This document shows, one piece after another, positions 43,638 to 53,513 of a stretch of 64,000 nt of DNA. Each line of letters starts with the position of its first letter. Position 1 is the first letter of the stretch. The stretch spans positions 2,108,001 through 2,172,000 of the forward strand of contig NADL03000691.1 of the NCBI GenBank assembly GCA_002205965.3, in the 5' to 3' direction. This DNA is from Kappaphycus alvarezii. Its lineage: Eukaryota > Rhodophyta > Florideophyceae > Gigartinales > Solieriaceae. A program made the position numbers and the translations under genes. Under the pieces are notes generated by a model. The model saw only the letters and a program-made list of their open reading frames with translations, made no database searches and was not told the DNA's origin.

Positions 43638-45515
43638 ATGGATCTCAACGCTGCTCGTATAACGTTCACAGGGGGCAAGACTGAAGACGTTGAGGAGTTT
43701 CTTTACACATATGTCAACGTTGTGATGCGAGAGAAGGGCGATGAAGAGAAGGCCGCAAGTATCTTCGCCTATCTTCATGGTGACGCAAAGCACAAATATA
43801 AGTCCAAGTTTATCGACGGGTGGTCTCTTAACGGGAATGGGCGTAACTTCGGTGAGGTATGTGAGTGGCTTGTGAAAGAGTATGCTAAGGAGGTAGAACC
43901 AGATGAGATGATTCGTACCGCCATAGAGGCCCGGCTCAACTTCGACGATTTGTTAAGCTCATTGGTGTACTTGTGTGATCTTTATGAAAAGGCTGGGTTC
44001 AACGCCCAAGCCAAGTACGGAATGCTGCGTAAGGCGGCTATGGGGGATAAGCGGCTCTCCGATTTCCTCCTCATCAAGGGCCCTCACACTTTTGATGAAC
44101 TGAAGGGTACCATAGTAGAATTTGTCAAAAATTCGGAGACGTTTCAGTCACTGAGTGAGGTACCGAGGGAAACCCGCACATCGATGTCTATCGTACATCC
44201 TGAAAAGAATTATCAAAGGCCGGCTACTAGTGCAGCGGCATTAGAATCTGTCAGGAGCGATGTCAAAAACTTGGAAGAAAGGTTGGAAACCCGATTCGAT
44301 AATCGACTTGACATGATAACCTCGCAGTTGGAAAGCCTTACTCTTACCATTAAGAAGAACCAGTCTGGGGCCCCTAAGGCCGCAGAAGTCTGTTCTTACT
44401 GTCACAAGCCTGGACACTTTGCAAACAGGTGTCCTGATAATCCACATAGAAACACTCGTTGTGCAAAGTGCGGTCGATATGGGCATCATGAAAGTAACTG
44501 CTGGTCTAAAGACAACAGAAGAGCAAATTTATCGGAAGCAAGGAGTGAGTCAGGACCAGAGGTGAAAATCTTACAAAATAGAAGGGATCAAAGGTTGACG
44601 GATGCCGGTAACGTATCCATCGCTGAAGAGATTAGTCAAGTCAATGTGACAAAAAGGGATGGGGAAGGGAACATTTTATCGAAGAAACCTAGGCTAGAGT
44701 ATGGAATGCTGGAGCATATCCCAGCACCTGTACCTCCTCGAACCAAGAGGTCTGATCAAGTTGTTCCAGGAGTGGGAGTCACTCCGGCCAAGAAGACGAA
44801 AAAGAGTAAGAAAGTTAAGAGTATCTCTAAGGACGTACTAGAGTATGTGAAGAGGTACAATTTGGTGGCTGAGCTTGCATCGGCCCCAACTGGGATAACG
44901 TTTGGTCAACTTTTGAGGGGCGACGCAGAGGATGCGAGAAAAGAACTCAAAAAAATTATCAGGTCTAATAAGTCCGCTAAGGGTAAGAAACTGTTTCTTC
45001 AATCGGCCTCGACAGCACCAAGACGTCTTAAGCTGGTACCAGTCAAAGTATTGGGTATGAAAACCCAAGCTCTCTTCGATTCGGGTGCTGTTCCAAACCT
45101 CATTTCAGAAACTTTGGTGACAGATCTAGGTCTCGAAATTACTCCAACGACTCGAAAAATAACTGTAGCGGATGGAACCGTCTCAAAATGCATGGGCACT
45201 GTTGACAAGGTTTCCGTGTTCTTTGGGGACTCTAAAGTTGATGTAGACTTTCTTGTCATGCCGGATCTCCCTTTCGATGCAATCATTGGCTGCCCCACAA
45301 TGGAAAGACTAGGAACATGCATTGACTTGGGCAACCAAATGGTTTCAGTTAATATTGACGGCAGAACCGTGAAGATGCCCCTGGATTTCGACAAAAGCAC
45401 GCATCCTGAAGATTTAAAAGAAACGGACAGTGAAGATTTCACTTCTAGCTATGACAGCGAAGATTCGGAACCAACTAACACTTTCGGAAGTGGAAAAGGG
45501 TACCCTCGGGGGTAA
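43638..45515 (+). CDS. gag: GyA2 Gag-protease polyprotein, open over 625 residues
   Basis: The frame starts at ATG 43638, about 90 bp after the LTR. Residues 1-190 hold a helical Gag core (TEDVEEFLYTYVNVVMREKG, KHKYKSKFIDGWSLNG). At about 250-295 are two CCHC zinc knuckles, CSYCHKPGHFANRC and CAKCGRYGHHESNC, which bind element RNA. A basic linker (KKTKKSKKVKS) follows. At about 475-570 is a retropepsin: ALFDSGAVPNLISETL with the catalytic D-S-G, and LPFDAIIGCPTMERLG. It ends in an acidic tail. Gag and protease in one frame is usual for gypsy elements. It looks intact. GyA1 and GyA3 carry the same gene in broken form. Confidence 0.9.
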   Translation: MDLNAARITFTGGKTEDVEEFLYTYVNVVMREKGDEEKAASIFAYLHGDAKHKYKSKFIDGWSLNGNGRNFGEVCEWLVKEYAKEVEPDEMIRTAIEARLNFDDLLSSLVYLCDLYEKAGFNAQAKYGMLRKAAMGDKRLSDFLLIKGPHTFDELKGTIVEFVKNSETFQSLSEVPRETRTSMSIVHPEKNYQRPATSAAALESVRSDVKNLEERLETRFDNRLDMITSQLESLTLTIKKNQSGAPKAAEVCSYCHKPGHFANRCPDNPHRNTRCAKCGRYGHHESNCWSKDNRRANLSEARSESGPEVKILQNRRDQRLTDAGNVSIAEEISQVNVTKRDGEGNILSKKPRLEYGMLEHIPAPVPPRTKRSDQVVPGVGVTPAKKTKKSKKVKSISKDVLEYVKRYNLVAELASAPTGITFGQLLRGDAEDARKELKKIIRSNKSAKGKKLFLQSASTAPRRLKLVPVKVLGMKTQALFDSGAVPNLISETLVTDLGLEITPTTRKITVADGTVSKCMGTVDKVSVFFGDSKVDVDFLVMPDLPFDAIIGCPTMERLGTCIDLGNQMVSVNIDGRTVKMPLDFDKSTHPEDLKETDSEDFTSSYDSEDSEPTNTFGSGKGYPRG

Positions 45516-45767
45516 TGAACATGGCATGGGACGATTATGATTCCGGGTTTGAAACAGATGACGACTGGATTCTAGGATAAGTTTGAAACCCGAATGTGTT
45601 TCTTTTTGCGATGATATCGAATCAAAGGACAGAATTCGGAGCATGAAAGAAGATTACCTTTGCAAAGAAAATAAGAATACGTCGAATTCCATATATGAAG
45701 ATGTGAGCACGACGGAAGAGGTCCTTCAAAATATTGAGGTTGAGGATCAAGAAAAAAAGGGCGCCAA

Positions 45768-48571
45768 ATGGCAGAAATCCAAGGAAAAGTGCAGCACCTT
45801 CCCGCCCCCTCACTGAAAATATCCGACATGTTAACATCTTCCGAAGTAATTGCATGGAGCGTTTCAGATTTAAGACAAGCAAGTGTACCGGTTACTCACT
45901 CGTTCGAACTTACCGACACTCAACCGATTTACCACAAGCCTAGACGTCAACCGCCAAAATATGACCAATTTATCTCAGAAAATGTTACAAGTATGCTGAA
46001 AAATGATATTATTCGACCAGTTTCATCCCCATGGTCGTTTCCAGTTGTGGTCGCACCAAAGAAGGATGGAAAGCTGCGTTTTTGCGTCGATTACCGACAA
46101 CTGAACCAGAGAATGATACCCGATCGATTTCCGATTCCGAACATGGAGGAGATCCTCGAGGACCTGAAGGACGGGAGATATTTCACCTCAATTGACCTTT
46201 ACACTGGCTATTGGCAGATTCCATTGGATGAAAAATGTAAGGAAAAAACAACCTTTACCAGCAAAGCCGGTACGTTCAGGTTCGAAGTGATGCCTTTTGG
46301 TCTCATGAATGCACCAGCTACATTCCAAAGAATGATGAACGAGGTTTTGAAAGGACTTCCATTCGCAAGAGTCTATATCGATGATGTCGTCATATTCTCA
46401 GAAACATTGGATCAGCACATCTCGCACGTCAAGACAGTTGTGGAGAGGATATCGGAGTATAGCTTGAAAATTAAGTTGAGCAAATGCTTCTTTGCGAAAA
46501 CTTCTATCCAATTACTCGGTCATATCGTCGACCAAGAGGGAATTAGAGTGGATCCAGAGAAAACGAAAAAAATAAAGTTGGCACCAAGGCCCGCTTCAAA
46601 GACGGAGGTCCGAAGCTTCTTAGGACTGGCCTCATATTACAGAAGATTTATCAAAGATTTCGCCAAGACTGCAGCACCGTTACATGCCAGCACTACGAAG
46701 AACGGAAAATTTTACTGGAACAAGGAAATGGAAACTGCATTTAAGGAGGCTTAAAGATAAGCTATGTGTCCCCCCAGTTCTCATGTACCCAGATTTCAAG
46801 AGACCATTCGTTGTGGAGACAGATGCCTCAGAACGGTCTTTGGGTGCCGTTTTGTCCCAAAAAGATGAAAACGGAAGACTACACCCTGTTCAATTCGCAA
46901 GCCGAACTCTGAATGATGCGGAAAAGAGATACTCAGTCTGCGAGAAAGAAGCGCTAGCTGTCGTCTTCGCGCTGAAAAAGTTTCGCGTATACCTTTTATC
47001 ACTCGAGAAATTTGTCTTGATAACTGATCACCAGGCACTTAAAACAGCATTCCAAAAGAAGGATGTACATCACCGCTTGGCCCGATGGCTCGACATTTTC
47101 GCAGAATATCGGTTTGAAATTGTGTATAGACCCGGACGCAATAATCAGCCTGCCGATTACCTATCCCGCTTGAGGGACGCACTGATTCCAAATGAAAAAG
47201 CTTCGGAGGACATCGTCGGAGTCGCCGAGTTGCAGTTGCCGAACGATAACGAGTACGAAGCTAATATTCACGGACTGATCAAATTCCTCGATGGACTAGA
47301 AATGAGAAAGGTTGATCTTGAACACCGAAATTGGGTACGCAGGAATCAAAAGGCTTTTACATTGTGGAATGGGAAACTCTTCCGGCACACTAAAGCCGGT
47401 CCCCGACTAGTGGCCCCTTTGAAAGAAAGAATGAAGATCTTGAGGACTTTCCATGATGAGCTAGGGCATTGGGATCTCGAAACAACCAAAAAATTCGTAA
47501 CTGAGAGATTCTGGTGGCCCGGTATCCATAAGGACGTCTATTTCGTGAAAAGCTGCGACAACTGCCAAAAATTCACTCCAATACGGAAGTATAAGACAAC
47601 TCTAAGTTTTCCAGTTTCCGGTCTCTTTGAAACCTTCTCAATTGACTTCGCGGGCCCGTTCAAGGAAACTTCTTCCGGAAACAAATATCTCCTTATAGGG
47701 GTGGAACATCTTACTGGATGGCCAATAGCAGTTGCAGTGAGGAGGCAAATGCTGAGGTGGTACTGAGATTCATCGAAAAAGAAATAATTGAACCGTTTGG
47801 TCTTCCAAAAAGGATCATCTCGGATAACGCCCTTTGTTTTACTGCAACTTCACTGCTTCGTTTTTTGGAAGAGAAAGGATTCAGCTGAAGACCGTTCTCG
47901 CATACGCTCCTATGTCCAACGGGAAAGCGGAGAGGATGGTTGGAACCATCAAACGAGCAATATCGAAAACTATGTCGGAGAATGAAATCCAGTGGGAAGA
48001 TGCCTTACCAAAAGTGTTATACGGCTACCGTCGAAGAAGAGGAAGAAATGGACGCTCACCATTCGAGCTAATGTACGGAAGGGCTCCTAGAATGTTACAG
48101 AGAGACATGGAAACAAATATTATCGATGAAGAGAGTAGGGAAGTTGAACTACTGGCCACCGAAGGCTGGAGATCACACCGCGCGCTAACACAGACAAGAA
48201 ATAAGGATGCAGAACCTGCAGTCAGAACCTTTTCAGTTGGCTCTAAAGTACTTGTAGTACATGGAAAAGCAATGCAGCAGGCTGTGAAGTGGCCGGCCTT
48301 CCAAACCAAGTACTCGAACCCTTGCATCGTCACGGAGGAAAGACACCCGCACTATCAGCTCTGTTCAAGCTCAGGGAAGAGATCAAGGAGGGCCATCCAT
48401 GCACGTCGTCTGGTCCCTTACCATCAGAGGCCTGAAGAATTCCTTCTCACACAGGACTATGCGCAACCACGGGGCATACTCATCTTTAACTATAGAATGA
48501 TTCCTATGGGAGGAAAAAGGGCCTGGGAATGGATCATCTCGTTACGCGGGACTACTACGAACTCCACGTAA
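45768..48571 (+). pseudogene. pol: GyA2 pol region: RT, RNase H, integrase
   Basis: Reverse transcriptase at about 46.0-46.6 kb: [48 protein letters not shown] (YxDD). RNase H at about 46.8-47.2 kb: FVVETDASERSLGAVLSQ, SRTLNDAEKRYSVCEKEALA, PADYLSRL. Integrase at about 47.4-48.3 kb: HDELGHWDLETTKKFVTERF, FWWPGIHKDV, SCDNCQKF (H2C2 finger), FSIDFAGPF, LIGVEHLTGWPIA, MSNGKAERMVGTIKRAI (core). No chromodomain is visible at the end, unlike GyC. The region is broken at a few points but is the best copy in the window. Confidence 0.92.
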
Positions 48572-49473
48572 TCATCCATTTCTACATTAATATATGCCTA
48601 TGTTTTCGTACGTTGAACGGACCATTGCTACCTGAAGAAGATTTCCGACTATTAATAAGAGTTCTATTTTCATTCCAAAACGGAAGGTTCACGGAAGCAG
48701 GTCCAGAGTTTGTGGAGGTAATATATCATTACTCTATAGGAAGATATGGAATGGTAGCTGCTGGAGACTTGTCGCAAACGTATCTGAATATTATCCGTCC
48801 AATTTACGTATTTCTCAAGAACAACCAAGACGTGCGACTGAGAGGTTACGCCTTACCCCCGGATATGGAATACAGGCTGGTCCCGTATCCTCTATGGGAA
48901 CCTTACGTTTCTCCGCCACAAATTGGGAACGTTGGAGGCGGCGAGGATCCTCCTGAAGCAGTGATGATGACCAGAGGAGGACCTTCAGGAGACAACAACC
49001 CGCCCAGAAGAGGTTCCGGTCGTCCCCCGAGAGGACCTCGTGCAGGTCCCAGTACGTCAGGAGCTGGTCGCGGCCATTCATCGGGACCGTCCACCACAAC
49101 TTCATCTCTAGCTCTCCTTCACAACCATGCACAGCATACAGTCGGAAGAAGAAGATTATCTTTTTGGCTGCGCAATATCTCCGAGGATGCGAACGATGCG
49201 CAGGTCATTTCTTATTTCATGATAAGCATCTGTTTATGTTTTAGGGCGCTACATGGACCGCACTTATCTTACGAAGATTCGTTCTTGATGATGCGCGTCT
49301 TCTTTTCTTATCGACATCCATTCCTCCGGCATCTTCCAGAAGAGTTTGCATATCACATATATTTTTTCACTCTTGGAAGATTCGGAAGAGTCACGGAAGA
49401 AGAATGTATTCAACCCCACCTCGATGTATCAAACCAATATATGAGGCTATGCTACAAAGTGAGGTACCAGTAA
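48529..49473 (+). CDS. GyA2 third ORF: duplicated domain protein, unknown function
   Basis: A 314-residue frame overlapping the end of pol. Domain 1 (about residues 15-125) begins INICLCFRTLNGPLLPEEDF and ends YRLVPYPLWEPYV. A linker (about 125-210) is rich in Gly, Pro, Arg, Ser and Thr (RRGSGRPPRGPRAGPSTSGA). Domain 2 (from about 227) begins ISICLCFRALHGPHLSYEDS. Both share I-x-I-C-L-C-F-R-x-L, a following E-D-x3-L-M/I-R-V-x-F, the H-Y/H-I-Y segment, G-R-x-G and a late I-x-P-I-Y; the end P-Y-P-x-x-x-P-Y recurs in the 3' part of the other copies. It has no signal peptide or transmembrane helix, so envelope function is unlikely. Extra 3' ORFs are known in some gypsy lineages; this one I do not recognise. 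The element-level copy is slightly broken near its end. Confidence 0.8.
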   Translation: MDHLVTRDYYELHVIIHFYINICLCFRTLNGPLLPEEDFRLLIRVLFSFQNGRFTEAGPEFVEVIYHYSIGRYGMVAAGDLSQTYLNIIRPIYVFLKNNQDVRLRGYALPPDMEYRLVPYPLWEPYVSPPQIGNVGGGEDPPEAVMMTRGGPSGDNNPPRRGSGRPPRGPRAGPSTSGAGRGHSSGPSTTTSSLALLHNHAQHTVGRRRLSFWLRNISEDANDAQVISYFMISICLCFRALHGPHLSYEDSFLMMRVFFSYRHPFLRHLPEEFAYHIYFFTLGRFGRVTEEECIQPHLDVSNQYMRLCYKVRYQ

Positions 49474-49623
49474 TGCGAACCTACTTTTTAGAGCATCATA
49501 TTGGTAATCAGTTGCATCCGTACCCGTTTGAGAGACCATACATTTTATCAATAAGACAGCGAACACTAACGGAAGCAAGAAGAGCAGTGACGAGTCGGGA
49601 CGTTCGTCTTGAGCGAGAGGGCG

Positions 49624-50340
49624 TGATGTGCGCAAATTCGCACACGAAAAAAATCTAGATGAGGACCATGATTGTATACAGTATCGGAATTGGGAAGATA
49701 TTTTTACAGTTTTTGAATTTGCAAGATATTTTTAATTTGGGTGAGTGTGGCAAATTCGGTTGATTTTTTCATTTTAGGACACGCTGTCATAGTAGATGTC
49801 AGTACAGTTCCAGGTTGTGGGTGATACTACAAGTAGCTCTGAAAGGTCTATATAATGGCCACATCAATTCCCACCCCTGGCCGATGGGTGGCTGGCATGG
49901 GTATGGCACCTAGATATTTACCTTGAGGAAATATCTTCTAATAGTCTCTCTGGTTCACACGATTACCGTGAATACATTTTATGGTTATTAGTATGTTTGT
50001 TTGAGACTTTTGGGGTAGCCAAAAGTCTATATAAGCCGAGTAAACTGCTTCCTTTAGTGGAGGTGAAGCAAGTTGGCAGACAACTTCAAGCCAAGTCCCG
50101 AGTAGTAGGAAGTTGAGAGTCAACTTCAGACCCAAGAAAACTTTTTCTTACGCTAGTCGCAGAGCGTCGGTGGTAGACCCTGCCCCTTTTATACTTGCTT
50201 GTAGCTTCCTCAACTCTCTTCTATATACACTCCCTTTTGTTCGTTCAACAATACCACGGTAGCACTTTTGTCGCTCGCAACACCTCCTTCTCAGGGTAAT
50301 TGGTTCTGAGGATCTCTTTCCCCCCGATTTTACCCTATCA
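49624..50340 (+). repeat. GyA2 3' LTR
   Basis: Starts TGATGTGCGCAAATTCG after the purine tract GAGCGAGAGGGCG and ends CCCTATCA. About 717 bp, nearly identical to the 5' LTR. Confidence 0.9.
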
Positions 50341-51057
50341 CCTGAACGCTTGGTACGCAGATGACGGTAAAATTGTTCTTCTTCGGTCCTAAGCCGCCGC
50401 TGCCATCCGTTTCATCCATCAATCACGGAGACTGCTTACGCAGCATCTGCAATTGATTCTTTTGGACTTATCTCTGACCTCCTCACTCTTTCTCAGGACC
50501 GCCATTTGGAAGAGATACCTCGGTCCTCCATCACGCTCTCATCCTCCCGCCACCCGCAGCTGTCTTTTTCGCTACAGCTACGGCTCTTTCGAGCGTTGTT
50601 CATCGCCGGCGAAAGGCTCTAGTCTGCGATCACTACGAACTCATGCTATCGAAGTCCGATAGGTGTTCTTGTCCGCAGCAGCCACGTCTGAGCACGGCCC
50701 TCCCGTGCGGACTTCCTCCGCCTCATCATACCCCTCTGATATGCGCAGGAATACAGTGCTGGGACTTTGGTTTTAAACGAGCCAATTGCTTCCCAAACAT
50801 TATGGAACAATACTTCCTGGACCAGATACACTCCCTTGAGCCTTTCCTTAACGCTATCTTGGAAGTCGAGGACGCATACGCTTCGTTCCAACTGCTACGC
50901 AACTGCTTTGGGGTTTGCAAAGTGGGATACCTCTTGCGAGTTGTGCATTCCTCCTGTACGCGGAAATGGGCTAAATATTTCGGCATATTAATCGAGAACT
51001 GCTGCCGTATTTTAGCGGGTGGAATGCTAGACAACTCTATATTCAAGGAGCAGTAAC
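50341..51057 (+). mobile_element. LINE-Y5, segment b: RT active site and thumb
   Basis: Directly after GyA2 the plus strand reads LNAWYADDGKIVLLRS, the YADD active site of the LINE reverse transcriptase begun in segment a. Farther on (50643-51056) CWDFGFKRANCFPNIMEQYF, then EDAYASFQLLRNCFGVCKVG and YLLRVVHSS form the typical helix-rich segment after the active site (L-L-R-x-C-x-G-x-C-K-x-x-Y-L-L-R). Frames are broken. The segment stops at the short repeat K3. Confidence 0.8.
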
Positions 51058-51107
51058 TGCCCATTGAGGGGGCCTAGTTTCTTCCCATTACTGTGTCGGT
51101 ATACACT
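51058..51107 (-). repeat. Short dispersed repeat K, copy 3, left part
   Basis: TTCTTCCCATTACTGTGTCG and GTATACACT match the reverse complement of the outer part of K4 (TTCCCCCTTACGGTGTCGG, GTATACACT). The repeat is cut here by D2 and resumes at 52653. The last five bases, ACACT (51103-51107), are the D2 target duplication. Confidence 0.7.
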
Positions 51108-52652
51108 TTGATAGGGGTAAATATTTGTGAGAAGAGATACTCAGAACCAACTACCCTGAGAAGGAGGTGTTGCAAGCGACAAAAGTGCTACCGTGGTATA
51201 TTTGAACGAAAAAAAAGTAGTGTATATGGAAGAAAGTTGAGAAGGCTACAAGCAAGTATGGAAGGGGCAGGTTCTACCACTGATGCTCTGGGACCAGCTT
51301 AAGAAAAATATTTCTCGGGTCTGAGGTTGACTCTCAACTCCCCACTACTCGAAGCTTGACTTGAAGTTGTCTGCCAACTTGCTTGACCTCTCCATGAGGA
51401 AGCAGTTTACTCAGCTTATATAGACCTTTTGCTACCCTAAAGTCCAAACAAAACTACAGAAGGTACCAGGAAATGCATAGAAACAATTTGTGTGGATGAT
51501 AAACTCTAAATAAAAGATACTTAAGAAACTAACAATCAAAGAGGTCCTCTTATTTCCCATTCTCTAAATTAGATCCAAACAACTTCTCCAAAATATCCAT
51601 GCTGCCCGATCAGTCCCAATACCTGTGAACGGCTCATAGCTCTCTATGTTCTCCTGGGAATATCTAAACTACTAAAGATATCTCCATCCGGTTCCAGTGT
51701 CGGCACCACTTGTTCCATTCTCTCCAGTCCCAAACCCCACCGGTCCAACACTTTACATGCTCCCTGTTACCTCATACTCCTCGTCTTCGTCCTCTTCGTC
51801 CTCCTCTTCCTCCTCTTCCTCCCCTTCTTCCTTTTCCTCCTCTTCATCCTCTTCCTTCTCTTCCTCCTCTTCAAGCTCCCAATCGTCCCTATCCTCCCCA
51901 TCTTCCCCATCTTCCCCGTTATTAACCTCGTAGAACAAGTCAGGGGCTACCCACTTCTCGAAGTTCTCCCCAGCTCCCTCCCGATGTCCCACTCCCGCCC
52001 CTTTCCTACCTCCTCCGCCTCATCTTCAGTAAAAAGGCGACGCACTAATTCGATAACCTTCTTTTGGTTTGCCGGCGCAGGTAGTCCTCGCGGTCAGTAG
52101 GTCCGAAAGGGAGTAGGGGAATAGGGTTTAGGGAACGGGGATGGCGAGTTTTGGAAATTACTTTTGAGGGGAATAGATTTTTTATTTTGGTAGGCTTTGG
52201 GGAATGGGAGCCAATGAAGGGTTTTTTTGGGTGTATGGGGGAGATGGGTGATGAGCAAAATGATCGGGACGTTTAAAACTTGGAATAATGGGGCTTAAAT
52301 AGACTCCCGGGGTAGGTTCTTTAGATTAGGAGTAGGTAAGATAAATCTGTAACGGATTTTGTAGCAGTGCATTTGTGCCCTTTTTTCAAAAAAGCGATTT
52401 TGGAGGTGAAAGACAGCAAAAAGGGAAAAAGAACTTGATTCAGGATCGATTCAGAGGGGTAGATACAGTATAGAAATATCTAGATAAAATGGAAGTAAAT
52501 TTGGAGAGGACCGCGGTGATAATAAGCGAGGCTCAGGGAGGACGAGGAAGGACCGGAACTATAAGCAAATTTTGACAAGGAGAGGTAGTAAAGTAAACTA
52601 AAGGTCTGTAGATGACGGCGACAAAAAAACCGTTCCTATCAGCACGCGCCTA
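51108..52652 (-). mobile_element. D2: LTR-like unit with internal ORF, inverted, with target duplication
   Basis: About 1.55 kb, the reverse-oriented partner of D1. It has TTGATAGGGG at the left, CCTATCAGCACGCGCCTA at the right, and the 5-bp duplication ACACT on both sides (51103-51107, 52653-52657). The duplication interrupts K3 exactly, so the boundaries are secure. The left 330 bp resemble the R-U5 end of the GyA LTR; the remainder carries the D ORF, including FGPTDREDYLRRQTKRR on the minus strand, in broken form. It may be a solo LTR. Confidence 0.75.
51775..51930 (+). repeat. Pyrimidine-rich CCT/TCC low-complexity run in D2
   Basis: A run of TCC, TCT and TTC triplets of about 150 bp. 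On the minus strand, the D ORF's strand, it encodes the Glu/Asp-rich stretch also seen in D1. The plus-strand serine-rich frame over it is a shadow. It has probably expanded by replication slippage relative to D1. Confidence 0.8.
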
Positions 52653-52738
52653 ACACTCTTCTTGAGTCGATTGAGGGTGTCTGGAAACCCATGGAATAGA
52701 TTGGATATATCTCCCAAGAGTAAAGTACCCAAACCTTT
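52653..52738 (-). repeat. Short dispersed repeat K, copy 3, right part
   Basis: After the second ACACT the sequence continues CTTCTTGAGTCGATTG..., then GTCTGGAAACCCATGG and ends ACCCAAACC, the K core in reverse orientation. Together with 51058-51107 it forms one K copy split by D2. It lies within LINE-Y5. Confidence 0.8.
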
Positions 52739-52739
52739 C

Positions 52740-53430
52740 CACTGCCCACTAAGCCACTACAGGAGAAAAAGAGGACCTTGGAAATCAGACTTTTATTCGC
52801 GCGAGATGTCGCCGCCGCTTCGTTTCTTGCGTCTAGCGCCGCGACACAGCAGTTATGCGAGAAGTCTTTGCCTTCCTGATTTCGAGATCTGATGCAGTTC
52901 AAGGATGCTATAGCCGCCGTTACCACATAGCGCGCCTCTTGTCGACCCTCAGAACGAATCCTGTTTTGCAATTTCTGCTCCTCCAAGCCACCATCGCAGA
53001 AGCTAATAGATGCAATTCATGTCGCTGCTCAAGAGGCCTTGTCGCTCAGAAACATCCGCACCCGCGCCTTCCGCGCTAGCATGTCCCTCCCGGTCCAAAG
53101 GCTGGGTCTACTGTGTCCCTTGCCCTGGATTGAGGACGCACATCAAGAGCAAAGACTTCTCTGTGTGGTTCCGGTTCTTTTGCCAAACCCCTTATTCGCC
53201 CCAGGTACCCCTTACCAGAAGCAGGGTGTCCAGAAATGCTGGCAATCTACGGGGACCACTTGCTACGTTGTCGCTGGGAGCGAAATACTCGCCACAACAA
53301 CCAGGTGACTTAAGTGGGGAACGATCTTGCAAAGAGCCGCCCGACGACCATTCATTGAACCTCGTTTACTCTTCAAAAACAGGACAGGCGATCGTTCCTA
53401 ACGCTGCAACACAGTCTCTCCCCTAGACCG
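52740..53430 (+). mobile_element. LINE-Y5, segment c: C-terminal region
   Basis: Matches LINE-Y3 through SFLASSAATQQLCEKSLPS (LINE-Y3: VFLASSSASKRLCEKGLPA), CPLPWIEDAH (CFPCPGLKTS), NPLFAPGTPY (VPLFAPDTPY) and YGDHLLRC (LGDHLLHC). It thus shows that the RT-bearing LINE at 40.5-51 kb and the C-terminal fragments at 20.9-37.5 kb belong to one family. It is badly broken and fades out near 53.43 kb, before the RPDI motif, where CoA begins. Confidence 0.7.
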
Positions 53431-53513
53431 GTCGTCGGCTGTAGAACGAATCTAGGTGTGGTTTCGACAGTTATAACTGTCCTGGTCGACCGCAAATGTA
53501 AAAAGCATCCCCA

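Larger units (their letters stand above)
42830..50340 (+). mobile_element. GyA2: best-preserved Ty3/gypsy element, inside LINE-Y5
   Basis: 7.5 kb with LTRs at 42830-43548 and 49624-50340, an open gag-protease gene, pol, and a third ORF. LTRs differ at only a few positions, so it is young. It is nearly whole, with only a handful of breaks, all after gag. It sits inside the reverse-transcriptase gene of LINE-Y5: the LINE's YADD motif begins just after the right LTR. A clean 5-bp target duplication was not seen; CCT is present on both sides (ends GCCCT, begins CCTGA). Confidence 0.92.

Noticed and set aside
48529-49620. Third GyA ORF as a retroviral envelope gene
   Set aside because: Position after integrase suggests env, but I see no signal peptide, furin-like site, fusion peptide or transmembrane helix; the frame is two soluble-looking domains with a disordered linker.
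42821-50345. ACCTG as the GyA2 target duplication
   Set aside because: It needs LTR ends different from those fixed by GyA3 and its GACTT duplication; only CCT is truly shared at the accepted ends.
51697-51933. Serine-rich plus-strand frame as a gene
   Set aside because: It is the antisense of the Glu-rich run of the D ORF; low-complexity triplets keep all frames open.
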